Part shown: one piece after another, positions 1 to 10,084 of the stretch
Layout of the letters: each line of letters begins with the position of its first letter
Position numbering within the stretch: the first letter of the stretch is position 1
Origin: Podocnemis expansa
Taxonomy: Eukaryota > Chordata > Testudines > Podocnemididae
Assembly: GCA_007922195.1 (NCBI GenBank)
Contig: ML681998.1
Coordinates: 15,084,783 to 15,148,782, forward strand
Direction of reading: 5' to 3'
DNA length: 64,000 nt
Notes under the pieces: model-generated
The model's input: only the letters and a program-made list of their open reading frames with translations
Told to the model about the DNA's origin: nothing
Databases searched by the model: none
Position numbers and translations under genes: made by a program

Positions 1-865
1 AATGGTAGAGGTCAGCCCTTCAAATCACAGCTGAAGATAAAGTGCTTTGATCGTACCAGGACTTCAGGGAAGGTGGATTATTGATATCATGGCCTATTTT
101 AGGTCATTTAGCAGATCAAACCTGTGACCATCTGTGGCAATATGTCAGAAAAGGTTAAGCACAAATAGGTTGAATGATCTAGAACCAACTTTCAAAAAAT
201 ATATGGAAAGGAAATTAAAATGGTAATTAAATCCATTTCCTCTAGATAATTAACCAAGACATATTAATAGAACCAAGTGTTTGAAATGCAAATGTATATG
301 TTAGACATTAATAGTATTTACTAATTATAGTTGTTTGTGTTTACCAGTTAGCCATTTCACAATATGGTTTTATTAGCTGGTAAAATGTAAACTATTTTTC
401 CTATCTATTATCATGTTCCATTGATCTAGCAATCAAAAGGAAATTTTAACATTTAGATGAAACTTGGGTGTAATAACGTCAGTGTTTCATGTCTCTTTGA
501 AGTGTATAAGAAGCTAACTTTAAATGGATATCTACCTTACGGTGATCAATGGAGCTAATTACCAATGTGTGCCCAGGCAGTTACTTCAAAACTTCAAGTA
601 ATTATCTATTCTTGATTTATGAAATGCCTTCTGTAATGTCTGTTGTCAACTGACTCTCATGGCCTGGTAGAGGACCACAAAGGAAGTTTCAAACCTTATC
701 CCGTGTACCTTAGTTCTGCTTGGATTTTTATCAGGGGAAGTTCAAGTTGTAAAACTAAAGATGCCAGCTATAAACTGAGTCACTCAACTATTTCTCATGG
801 AAGAAATCATACAGCCATTGCAAATGGATCGTATATTGAACTACAACCCATGAGACTGCTTTTAA
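1..865. other. No recognisable feature
   Basis: AT-rich single-copy-like DNA. The plus-strand open frame at 643-939 runs straight into a Penelope tail and has no recognisable domain, so it is not called as a gene. Confidence 0.6.
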
Positions 866-1033
866 AAGTCCCAAATGGGCAGCCATGTAAGTTTAGTTCA
901 GTAAAACAAACAGGAAGTCCTGTGGGACTTGAAGACTAACAAATTTATTTATTACATAAGCTTTCATGGGAGAAAATTCATGCAAGAAATAAACTTGTTA
1001 CTCTTTTAAGTTCCACAGGACTCCTTGTTTGAT
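866..1033 (+). mobile_element. Penelope-like element, 3' tail (palindromic)
   Basis: The unit starts with the tail signature GGGCAGCCATGTAAGTTTAG, continues through caaacaggaagtcctgtggg and gaagactaacaaatttatt, then returns as its own reverse complement (gttactcttttaagttccacaggactcc). The same tail follows the GIY-YIG-encoding end of the better Penelope copy at 37.0-38.3 kb, which is why this short repeat is assigned to Penelope rather than called a SINE. It carries no coding sequence. Confidence 0.65.
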
Positions 1034-1621
1034 GCTAAAAGAATGTTTGTATCTCTGCTATGAACCTGACCTATGGACTTTATCCTATGTATAATGATCT
1101 TTAAACCAAAAGTAGCTTTTTTAAAATAATAGGTATTAATTTAGCTATTAAGAATTGGCTGTAAGTGGGTATTTAGGTAAGATCAAAAATGTTCATTGAC
1201 CTGTTTGGTAATGTACCCAGGCCTTTGAAACTGATAGAACAGTTTTATATGAACAAAAAGCTTTTCCTTACTCCTCATCATATGTGATTTGGCCATCTAG
1301 GTAGAAGCCAGAGGGCTAGATGGCATTCAGGGGCCTGCTTTTTTGGCTTCTGAATAACCAGTGAGGTAATGAGAAGCTGTTGGTTGCTGGCTTGGTGAAT
1401 CTAATTTTCCAGAAATAGTCACCAGATTTTGGAATTGTTTGTCACGTTCTTTGCAGTTTTGTCCTAATTAAGCTATCACAGTATGGTTCTCCTAGGGACT
1501 GTCACACCTTCAAACCCCAATTGCCTGTGGAGATGTAAATGACCCAGGATTCCATGTCTCCTCGCTAAAAAAATCACAATGACCACACCTTCCCTGAATG
1601 ACTACAACTGACACCTCTACC
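1034..1621. other. No recognisable feature
   Basis: AT-rich sequence between a Penelope tail and a CR1 3' end. No coding, RNA or clear repeat signal was seen. Confidence 0.5.
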
Positions 1622-2436
1622 TAGAATCATAGAATATTAGTGCTGGACGGGACCTAATGAGGTCATCTAGTCCAACCGCCTGCCCACAGCAGGACCCTTC
1701 ACACTAAATCATCCCAGCCAGGGTGTTGTCATCCAGGTCATAAAAGTTTCCAAAGATGGAGATTCCACCACCTCCCTAGGCATCCCATTCCATGCTTCAC
1801 CACCTTCTCAGTGAGAAAGATTTTCCTAATATCCACTCTAGACCTCCCCAGCTGCAACTTGACACCATTGCTCCTTGTTCTGTCCTCTGTCACCACTGAG
1901 CATAGCCTAGTTCCTTCCTCTTTGGAACATCCCTTCAAGTAGTTGAAGGTTGCTGGAAAATCCCCCCCTCAGTCATCTCTTCTGTAGGCTAAATAAGTCT
2001 AGTTCCTTCAGTCTCTCCTTGTAAGTCATGTGCCCCAGTCCCCTAATCATGTTTGTTGCCCTCCACTGGACGCTTTCTAATTTGTCCACATCCTTCCAAT
2101 GGTGGGAGCCCAAAAATGGACATAATATTCCAGATGCAGACTCACTGGTGTCAAATAAAGGGGAATAATCACATCTCTCAATCTGCTGGCAACGCTCCTA
2201 CTGCTGCAGCCCAGTATGGTGTTGGCGTTTTTGGCAACCAGGGCACACTGTTGACTCACATCTAGCTTCCTGTCCACCGTAACCCCCAGGTCCTGTTCAT
2301 AGTATCATAGAGCTTTTCTACCTTTTCTATAGAGCTGCTACTTAGCCAGTCGATCCCCAGCCTATAGCAGTACATGGGATTTTTCCATCCCAAGCGCAGG
2401 ACTTTGCACTCATCCTTGTTGAACCTCATGAGATTT

Positions 2437-2916
2437 TTATTTGGCCCAATGCTCCAATTTGTCTAGGTCTTCCTGAATCCTATACCTACTCACTAGCATA
2501 TCTACCATTCCCCTCAGGTTGGTGTCATCTACAAACTTACTGAGCATACAATCTACCCCATCATCTAAATCATTAAGGAAGTTCTTGAGCAAAATCAGCA
2601 CCAGGACCAACCCCTGGGGCACTCTGCTTGTTACTGGTTGCCAACTAGACATTGAGCCGCTGATTTCTATCTGCTGAGCCTGATGATTTAGCCAGCTTAC
2701 TAGCCACCTTACAGTCCATTCTTCCAAACTATACTTCCTTAACTTGCTGACAAGAATGCAGTTGGAAAGCATATCAAAAGCTTTGCTAAAGTCAAGGTAT
2801 ATTGTGTCGACAGCTATTCCCACATCAACAAAGCCAGTTGTCTTATCACAGAAGGCAATCAGGTTGGTAAGGCATGATTTGCCTTTGGTGAATCCATGCT
2901 GACTGTTCCTGATCAT
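2437..2916 (-). pseudogene. CR1 reverse transcriptase fragment
   Basis: An uninterrupted frame of about 159 codons covers the RT palm: HGFTKGKSCLTNLIAF, then YLDFSKAFD (catalytic Asp present), WTVRWLVSWLN, PQG, and LSKFVDDTNL. The usual FADD has become FVDD, but both aspartates remain. The frame is broken upstream by the hAT insertion at 2916 and downstream by stops. It is a relic of CR1 ORF2, not a host gene. Confidence 0.9.
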
Positions 2917-3703
2917 GAGGCTTAAAGTATAATTTGGTGGGCCCTGGAACCCTCCTAAATTTCCAGGGTCCCTTCACATAGGTCTGGGCCCCCTTCATAC
3001 ACATGCAGGCCCCCTTCACACAATGCAGCTATTGCCCCACAAACACCTGTCCCCCATCCTAGCTACTGCCCTCCAAATGCCTGTGCCCCCTGCTACTGCC
3101 TGCATCTATTGCCCCCAAAACGCCTGCCACCCATCAGACACCTCCTTCCCCATGTCTTCATCAGCCCCAATCCCCATTCCCTAAGCTTCCTGCCCCCATG
3201 CCCCCACTCCAGCCCTCCTCACCTCCCAGCTCCACCTTCTTCACTCCACCCCCCCGACTCCCTCCACACCTCCCCAGCCCACCATCCTGACCCCTTCTTC
3301 CAGCCCTCTCATGCTTTCCCTGCTGGCTGGCTGCCTATCCCCAACTCCCCCCTGCCCCTCTTACCCACATCACTGACATGGCCAAGGGGCCTGGCCAGTG
3401 GCAAGAAGGCTGGAGCAGAGGCAAGAGGGGGCGTGGGGTGGGAGATTGGTTCCAGGCTGCAAGCATGCCATTCGGACCCAGAAGGAAAAGGCAGGGCTGG
3501 TGCAGGCACTGAGAAAGAGGGGACAGGTGGCCGAGCTTGCCCCAAACCTCAGCCCCTTCCCTCAGCTGGCCATGGGGTTGGGGGGGGAGAGTGCACCAGA
3601 ACTCTGTGTTTGGGCATGTTCATCTATTTTTTGGGGGCCTTGGAATGCTGTCCCCCTAAAAACTGGGGGCCCTGGAACACCATTCCCCTTTACTTTAACT
3701 CTT
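2916..3703. mobile_element. Non-autonomous hAT element inserted in CR1
   Basis: The ends read tgaggcttaaagt and, inverted, ...actttaactctt. These match the cleaner copy at 44862-45693, whose termini are CAGGGGTTAAAGT. The flanks are CCTGATCA (2908-2915) and GCTGTTCA (3704-3711), 6 of 8 identical and the size expected for hAT. Removing the element and one flank restores the CR1 frame ENRVIRNSQHG. The interior is strikingly C/T-rich (runs of cccc and ctgcccc) and encodes nothing recognisable, although it makes long chance frames on both strands. Confidence 0.85.
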
Positions 3704-4201
3704 GCTGTTCACCCTGTTTTCCTCTAAGTGTTTCAGAATGGATTCTTTTAGGACCTGCTCCATGATTTTTTCCAGGGATTGAGGTGAGGCAGATTGGTCT
3801 GTAGTCCCCCAGATCTTCCTTTTTCCCTTTTTTAGAGATAAGTACTATATTTGCTTTTTTCCAGTCCTCCAGCACCTCCCTGGATCACCATGAGTTTTCA
3901 TAGATAATGGACAGTGGCTCTGCAATCACATCAGCCAACTCCCTCAGCACCCTTGGATGCAGTTCATCAGGCCCCACTGATGTACACATCCAACTTCAAT
4001 AAGTAGTCCCTAACCTGACCTTCCATCACTGAAGGCCATTCTTCTCCCCCGTCTGTGTTGCCCAGTGCAGTAGCCTGGGAGCTGACCCTGTCTGTGACGA
4101 CTGAGGTAAAAAAATCATTGACTACTTCAGCCTTTTTCACATCATCCACCACTAGGTTGCCTGCCCCATTCAGTAAGGGACCTACACCATCCCTGATCTT
4201 C

Positions 4202-4615
4202 CAAGTTCCAAAGAGGCAGCCATGTTAGTCTAGTAAAGCAAAAAAAAAAAAAAAAAAAGGTCAAGCAAATCAATGAGACATCAAGACTTTAAAGTGAAAC
4301 AGCAGAAAATCGAACTAATATGCAAATTAAATTGTGTGAAAGCAGGGCTGAATCGTGACTATGGATTCTTTTCACATTGTAACAGGTAATTTGACTTCAC
4401 CCTCCCACTGTATGCTCTCTCCTGGAGTTTGAATCCTTCCAAATGCTCTGATTTGCTGTTGCAGTATTACCTGATCCTATTCTTACACTTCCCTGCATTT
4501 ATTTTCATCCAATTCTGTAAGTTCTCCCTCTTCAAAGCATCTGACGAAGCGGGATATTCTCCCACAAAAGCTCATGCTATGAATAAATCTGTTAGTCTTT
4601 AAGTGCCACAAGACT
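4202..4615 (+). mobile_element. Penelope-like element, 5'-truncated, inserted in CR1
   Basis: The element opens with agaggcagccatgttagtct and an A-rich tract (A19 at about 4240-4258). It contains a short coding relic GLNRDYGFFSHCNR, the C-terminal end of a Penelope protein, and ends with ctgacgaagcgggatattct... and aagtgccacaagactcc. It is flanked by a 15-bp direct repeat of CCATCCCTGATCTTC (4187-4201 and 4616-4630), the target-site duplication, within CR1 sequence that is otherwise continuous. It belongs to a different subfamily from the copy at 37.0-38.3 kb, judging by the diverged C-terminus. Confidence 0.82.
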
Positions 4616-4793
4616 CCATCCCTGATCTTCTTTTTATTACTGATATACTTGTAGAACCCCTTCCTGTTACCTTGCTAGCTGCAAAGCCAGTTGCCCTTTA
4701 GCCTTCCTGATTTTATCCCTTCCTAGTCATCCATCCAAGTTCCATTTCTTGTAAGCTTCCCTTTTGTGTTGCAGCTCACTGTAGAGGTCTGTC

Positions 4794-5345
4794 CTAAGCC
4801 ACGCTGGGCACCTTCCATATTTTGCTGTTCTTTCTGCACAACAGAATAGTATCTCTCTGTGCCCTTAGTAGGGTTTCTTTAAAATACAGCCAGCTCTCTT
4901 GAACTCCCTTCCCCTTCAGATTAGCCTTCCACAGGATTCTGCTCATCAGTGCCCTGAGAGGGCCAAAGTCTGCTTTTCTGAAGTCCAGGGTCTGTGTTCT
5001 GCTTCTTTCCTTTCTTGCTTTGATCAGGATCCTGAACTCTACCATTTCATGGTCACTGCTCCCCAGGTTGCCATTCACTGCTACTTCCCCTACCAATTCT
5101 CCTCTGTTTGTGAACAGCGGGTCAAGAGGAGCAAGGCCTGTAGTTGGTTCCTCCAGCATTTGTACCAGGAAGTTGTCCTCAACACTCTTCTTGGATTGTC
5201 TGAGCACTGCTATCTTGCCCTCCCAGCAGATGTCAGGGTAATTGAAGTCCCCTATAAGAACCAGGGCCTGTGATCTGGAGACTCCAGCTAGTTGTCCATA
5301 GAAAGCCTCATCCACCTCCTCATTCTGGTCTGGTGGTCTAACCAA
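4794..5345 (-). pseudogene. CR1 endonuclease fragment (APE type)
   Basis: A frame of 183 codons on the minus strand begins near RPPDQNEEVDEAFYGQL, a segment found just before the GDFN motif in CR1 ORF2. It contains GDFNYPDICW and the catalytic SDH in SSDHEMVEF, then the linker LDFRKADF and the start of the region leading to the RT. It lacks the N-terminal part of the endonuclease, so it is 5'-truncated. Confidence 0.9.
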
Positions 5346-5453
5346 TCACAACATGACCCTTTTTGTACTCTTCTCTAAACTTAACCTAGAGGCTTTCAAC
5401 AGGCTTGTCTTTAGTTTCATAATTAAGGAATTACTGCCTTGTCATGGTCCAGG

Positions 5454-5998
5454 AAAGTGATTCCTTAACCGTGGCCTGGGGGCCAGAAGTGGCCAGAGGG
5501 ATCTTTCAAAATGGCCCATCGCTCTTCTCCTGCTGGCTGCAGAAGGGAGCTGCTGCCTAAGGAACCAGGTAGAGGGCTTTGCCATGTGGCTACAAGACTG
5601 TTGCAGACTCCTTGCTGCAGCCAATCAGATAAGGGACCAGTGTGCCCTCTCCCTTGCTGTAGCAGGGAGCATGGAAAAGCAACCTGCCTGTGTCCTGAGG
5701 AACTAAGGTCCCTGCTGGAGCCAGAGGATGGAGAACACTGATCTTCTGTCACCTTGGCTCCAGAAAGACACCACTCGCTATGGACCCAGGTGCAGCACAC
5801 AGAGCTACAGGATTGGTACAGTTTCCCTGCTGCAGTCAAGGGACAGGAGATCAATGAGGAGGCTGCCTCCTAGATATACTCATTCCATCAGGCTGCAGTG
5901 AGAGTGCTAGGGAGGGGAGCTGTTGATGGAGGCTGTGGCCTTTCAGGTTTGTAAAAATGTTATTTGTGACCCTTGAGCCAAAAAGGTTGGGACCCTCT
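5454..5998. mobile_element. hAT-like non-autonomous element
   Basis: A 545-bp segment flanked by the perfect 8-bp direct repeat GGTCCAGG (5446-5453 and 5999-6006). Imperfect inverted ends read aaagtgattccttaacc and, inverted, agagggtcccaacc. The 3' end resembles common hAT tails (...ggttgggaccctct). It has no transposase coding potential. It lies at the 5' boundary of the CR1 copy. Confidence 0.7.
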
Positions 5999-6006
5999 GG
6001 TCCAGG

Positions 6007-7544
6007 GCATGTGGGTTACCTGATGAAGCAGATTTTGACCTCCCAAATTGTCTGAGGAAAGCTCGGGTACTCTTGATTGGCACTGTAATGGCCCAACTGA
6101 TCATTTATGGAAGTCAGCTGAAAATATACACACACTCAACCTGCTTTGCAGATTCCGTCATTAACACCCTGATAACTCTGGTTCAAGGACCCTGGTAGGC
6201 ATCTATAGGAAGTGGGGCATAGTATAATGAAACAAGTCTTCTCTGAGCTTGATGACCTGAGGGCTGCACATCAGTCAACCAGGGCTCAGCCAATCCACAG
6301 ACGCCGTTCAAACCAGATGATCCCAAATCCAGAGGTATAGCCACCCAATGAGAGCAGCCATTCCAGTATGTTCAATGTCATTGCCTTGCTGAGAGTATCA
6401 CCCACCACTTGGGGGTTTTGCCAGACTGCTCCCATGCCTGCCTTCTGCTCCAGCCTTCTTCTAACACCTTCTTGATTCATGCTCTGACCCTCTGGCTCCA
6501 GTCTGACCCAACCACTGGGCCTGGCCATCCAATTCTCATTTTCTGACAGTAACCCTTGGCTGGAGCCACTGGCTACTTATTTATTTCTCTCTCTTGCACA
6601 AAGGAAGGATAATTATCTCATAGTTGTTAAACCTCCAACTGACCTTCTGCTACCAGACAGAGAAGACATTGTCTTTGTCTTTTATCTTCTCACTCTCCAC
6701 ACACATCCCTTTGAACCATGTAAATTTAAGTGATGTGAGTCTTTCCCTTGATAAATGCATTCATCTGGAGGCCGTGATACAATTTCAAAACTACAGTCCC
6801 CACATAAGAATAGCACAATGTCAGCACCTTGTATTTTTTTTTCTTTTTGCTCACTCTACCAATAGGCTTTTGGCACCTCTACAAACCCTACTCAGGAATA
6901 AATAGAAGTAAGTTATTCTTCCATTGGACAAGGCCTGTTGTAAATCTGCCAACATCTTCTTTATGTGCAGCTAAACCTACCATCATAAGTGAATTGTTCT
7001 GCGTGAGATGGATGATCAGACAATCTGCATGTGGTTACCACATGAGCAGTAATTGGGTGTGTGGCTGTAGTTTTGACCAGCTTATTCTGTTCTCTCAGTG
7101 CCACTGTAAACCCTTTTGGCTACATCTAATGCATGAAGAAAACAATTTTTTCTGTTTAAAACTCAATTCTGTGACCTCATTCCAACCATTCAAAGGATCC
7201 AGAACATTTGAAAGGCACGCTTGGATGATTACTGAGACATGGCTTAAGAACACTGGCACGGTTCTGTCGGCTTACTAGCCAGCGAGGAAAATTTTCTAGC
7301 TTCCACTTTGAATCTGTTTCTTGTAATCCTAAATTAGTCTATTCCCACTGCCACCATTATAAGAAATGAAAGAGGTGTGGTCATGCTGTCTAGGTTCAAA
7401 TGTGGAAAGTCTATGGCACGGTTTTCAGAAGGACCGAGGTGACATGGAAGCATAAGTCCCACTGACTTTCATTGGAATTTGTGTTTTTTAGGCAATTTTG
7501 AAATTCCCACTTTATGCTTTTTTTAAAGCCTGTCCTCAACTTCT
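6007..7544. other. Unassigned region, possible old repeat at 6046-6540
   Basis: No recognised gene. A minus-strand frame at 6286-6528 continues with interruptions to about 6050. It has a protein-like look but I cannot assign it to a family. The part from about 7390 to 7510 resembles an old dispersed repeat with ttttcagaagg and cactgactttcattgg. Confidence 0.35.
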
Positions 7545-7549
7545 GTAGC

Positions 7550-8156
7550 TGTGATGAAGTAAGAAAACCTCTTGGGTTACTGTGGTTCTTCTTTTCTGTT
7601 CCTGCTCTTTGGTGATGGTATTCTCGTGATGGGACACAGGGGTGTGATAACTATAGGTACCATTAGGGGGGAAGAGGCTTTAGTGCGACCTTACTTGGAC
7701 CCCCTGGGGGTGACAGGTTGCGGCCGGTTTAGACCAGGGGCAGGGCAGCTGGATGGAGAGGAGAACAAAGGAAGGAGAGGGAGGAAGGAAGATGGAGGTC
7801 GAAGGGGCAGGACCTCTGGGGCTTGTCCTGGGGGTTTACTATCTGCCCTCCTAGGTGATCTGAGAGCCAACTGTCCTAGCTGCTGTGCAATGTGGATTGC
7901 TAATAAACCCTCTGACTGCTACACTGGCTGAGTGTCACTGCTGATTGGGACAGCTGGGACCCTCGTAGGGGGAGGACCCCCCCCCCCAAGGGAGACCAGA
8001 CAGAGCAAGGATTGGACTCTCTGGGCCTGGATTTGGGAAGCTGGCTACAGGTAGCGTGGAGATCCTGGTGAATGGGAGAAAGTGCCACCGTAGCAGAGTC
8101 CCTGGTGGGCTGTGAACAGAGGGGATCCAAGAGGCTTTTCTGGGTTCTCCATGACA
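7550..8156 (+). mobile_element. Solo LTR (Gypsy-type retrotransposon)
   Basis: The 607-bp unit begins TGTGATGAAG and ends CCATGACA, giving inverted TGTGATG/CATGACA termini with the canonical TG...CA. A perfect 5-bp target duplication GTAGC flanks it (7545-7549 and 8157-8161). Inside is a poly(A) signal AATAAA followed by ccctctgactgctacactgg, resembling an R-U5 junction. No primer-binding site or internal coding region follows, so it is a solo LTR left by recombination. The 5-bp duplication favours Gypsy/Ty3 or an ERV. Open frames inside it are chance. Confidence 0.82.
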
Positions 8157-9882
8157 GTAGCCTGAAGCATATTCAGATTTCATTATAAGCATCATGTAGT
8201 GTTATTTGTACTGTGGTGGTTCCTAGAAATGCCAGTCACAGAGCAGGACTCTATTTTGCTAGGCTCTATACAATCACATAAAACTATTATTCATTGTCTG
8301 TAGGCTATGGTTGGAAAACTCAGCCTATGTGCTTTACCAGCCACACCGCCTTCTCCCTGTGAGGGGGTTTGGTTATCCATTGGTCTAACCTGTGGCAGCC
8401 CAGAGCATCACCTTGCTAGAGCTCCAGGACTTGGTCTTCATCACTGAAGCAGAATTGCAAACTAGTTAAAACACCATGCCTGCCTAAAGGAAGGCAAGAT
8501 GGCCTCAGCAATTGATCTGATACAAAGCTGCACGTACTACTGGCGATATGTACTGTGAGAGCAGGAAGATCATGTATGCATCCACTGTGGCCTCGTTCTC
8601 TAGCCCATTCTTTCAGCATTCTCTGAAGTAAACAGCTTTATACTAAAGCTTGTCAAGCCACCAATTTGCCAAGTGAACTAACACCACTTGTCACCTTACA
8701 CATGTATAGTGCTTTCAGTCAGAATAAGTGTGAAATGCTTTATAATTATGTGCTGAATTGTTGCTTGTTCTGCACATGTGCAAAAGTAGGGTGCATGGAG
8801 CCCTTCTAGCCCTTCCACTCCAGTACAAGAGGCAGTCACAGTCCTATTCTGTGTGCTCCCTGAGGACAATAGCCGAACTCTAATGTTATTATCAGTAATA
8901 GACAACAGAGCTAGGCAAGTGCAGGGGAGGGCAAAGAAGCACCAGCTACTCCTCAGACGCTGCTGTAGGTGCCACCACTGAGGACAACCTTATCTCCCAG
9001 CACCAAAGCAGGTATTCTGCTGCTGGATAGGATAAATTTGACCTACAGGTAAATCACCCCCATGGCTTCCTGCTGGGGAATTTGTTTCCACACCCTCCCT
9101 AATAAGAGACTGGAGTTTAAATGTCATAATGGAGTCCTATGTAAGGGAATTACTGCACACCACTGGTGATGGAAGCAACTCTGGGGATGGACTGTGGCAG
9201 CTGCTTCACACTGCACATGGTTTTCTTAATGATTCTCCCTTTAGATGTAAAATGAGACCAAGCCAGAGAAACAGGGAATGTAGAAGAAAGAGGCCACAGC
9301 CTTTGACAGATAGTGTCCCCTCTGTCAAGAAATAAGCCATTCAAGGGGAGCTGGTAGTTATCAGAAGTATCTGACAGCACTCCTTCGTCCTCAGCAGACA
9401 CAGCTGACAACAAAAGCGTTTCTCTGCTGCTCTGTGAGAAGAAATGAAGTTGAACCAATGAAAATATTACCTACTTGATATTTGTCAAATAACGTTTTCA
9501 TTCTGAATTGTTTTTCTTTATCTGAACCTTTCAGGAATAAAATTGAAACCAGAACTTTGCTGATTTTCTTTCCAAAGGAAGTGGATGAACCAGAATCCCA
9601 AGCCCTCAGTTTTGGGTTCCTATTTAGGCATCCATGCCAACAGTTTGAAACCAGCTTCCCTAAAGTTAGGCTCCTGAGTCTATCTTTAGGCATCTAGACT
9701 TGATTCTGAATGAGCCCAGAGGTTTTCGGCACTCAGCTCCTATTGAAATTCAGTGGAATTTGGGTACCTCTCACCCTGAGGTTCCTCTGAAAATCCCACC
9801 CACAAGGTTTACTGAAAGCCTATTGCAGTCGACAGAAAGACTCCCATTAACCTCAATGAGCTGTTTGTTGGACCCCTCCACA
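8157..9882. other. No gene; fragments of old dispersed repeats
   Basis: At 8236-8282 a short piece resembles the amniote repeat carrying ccattgtgctaggcactgt. At about 9590-9830 phrases such as ttcctatttaggcatc and cctctgaaaatcccaccc match a common reptile repeat I cannot name. Nothing else was recognised. Confidence 0.4.
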
Positions 9883-9890
9883 GAGCCGTA

Positions 9891-10059
9891 ACATGGCTTT
9901 TTGCTGCCTGGGGCGCATTCTGATCGGAACGCACCCCTTCCCATTAGTGGTGCTCAGAGCTGGCACCGCAAAGCAGCCCCTTTAATAGCGCGGCTCTATT
10001 GAGCTTCTTCGGGCTGCCTGGGGCTGTGCCCCATCGGCCCCACTGTAGTTACAGCCCTG
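9891..10059. mobile_element. hAT MITE with perfect 8-bp target duplication
   Basis: Inverted termini CAGAGCCGTAAC and (reverse complement of the right end) CAGGGCTGTAAC enclose 169 bp. The flanks CCCCTCCA (9883-9890) and CCCCTCCA (10060-10067) are identical. The CAG...CTG ends and 8-bp duplication are diagnostic of the hAT superfamily. The GC-rich interior has no coding capacity. Confidence 0.9.
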
Positions 10060-10084
10060 CCCCTCCATAGGAATGACCTGATTT

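Larger units (their letters stand above)
1622..5453 (-). mobile_element. CR1 LINE, 5'-truncated, with nested insertions
   Basis: On the minus strand this reads as CR1 ORF2 from the middle of the endonuclease to the 3' UTR. The plus-strand left end, atagaatcatagaat, is the reverse complement of the short repeated octamer typical of CR1 3' ends. Endonuclease motifs GDFNYPDICW and SSDHEMVEF lie in 4794-5345. The fingers motif KKGKKEDLGDYRP lies near 3800. The RT palm with FTKGKSCLTNL, YLDFSKAFD, SRVPQG and a FADD-box variant FVDD lies in 2437-2916. The thumb and C-terminal region lies in 1738-2277. Stops and frameshifts make it non-functional. Two elements interrupt it (2916-3703 and 4202-4615), and a third (5454-5998) marks the point where CR1 similarity stops. 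Confidence 0.92.

Noticed and set aside
866..1033. Interpretation of the GGGTAGCCATGTTAGTCTAG repeats as a tRNA-derived SINE family
   Set aside because: No pol III A and B boxes at proper spacing, and the same sequence directly follows Penelope GIY-YIG coding sequence at 37.2 kb.
3109..3765. Plus-strand open frame of 218 codons, proline/histidine/serine-rich
   Set aside because: It lies in the C/T-rich interior of a hAT element and runs across the element's end into CR1. The other strand is open as well.
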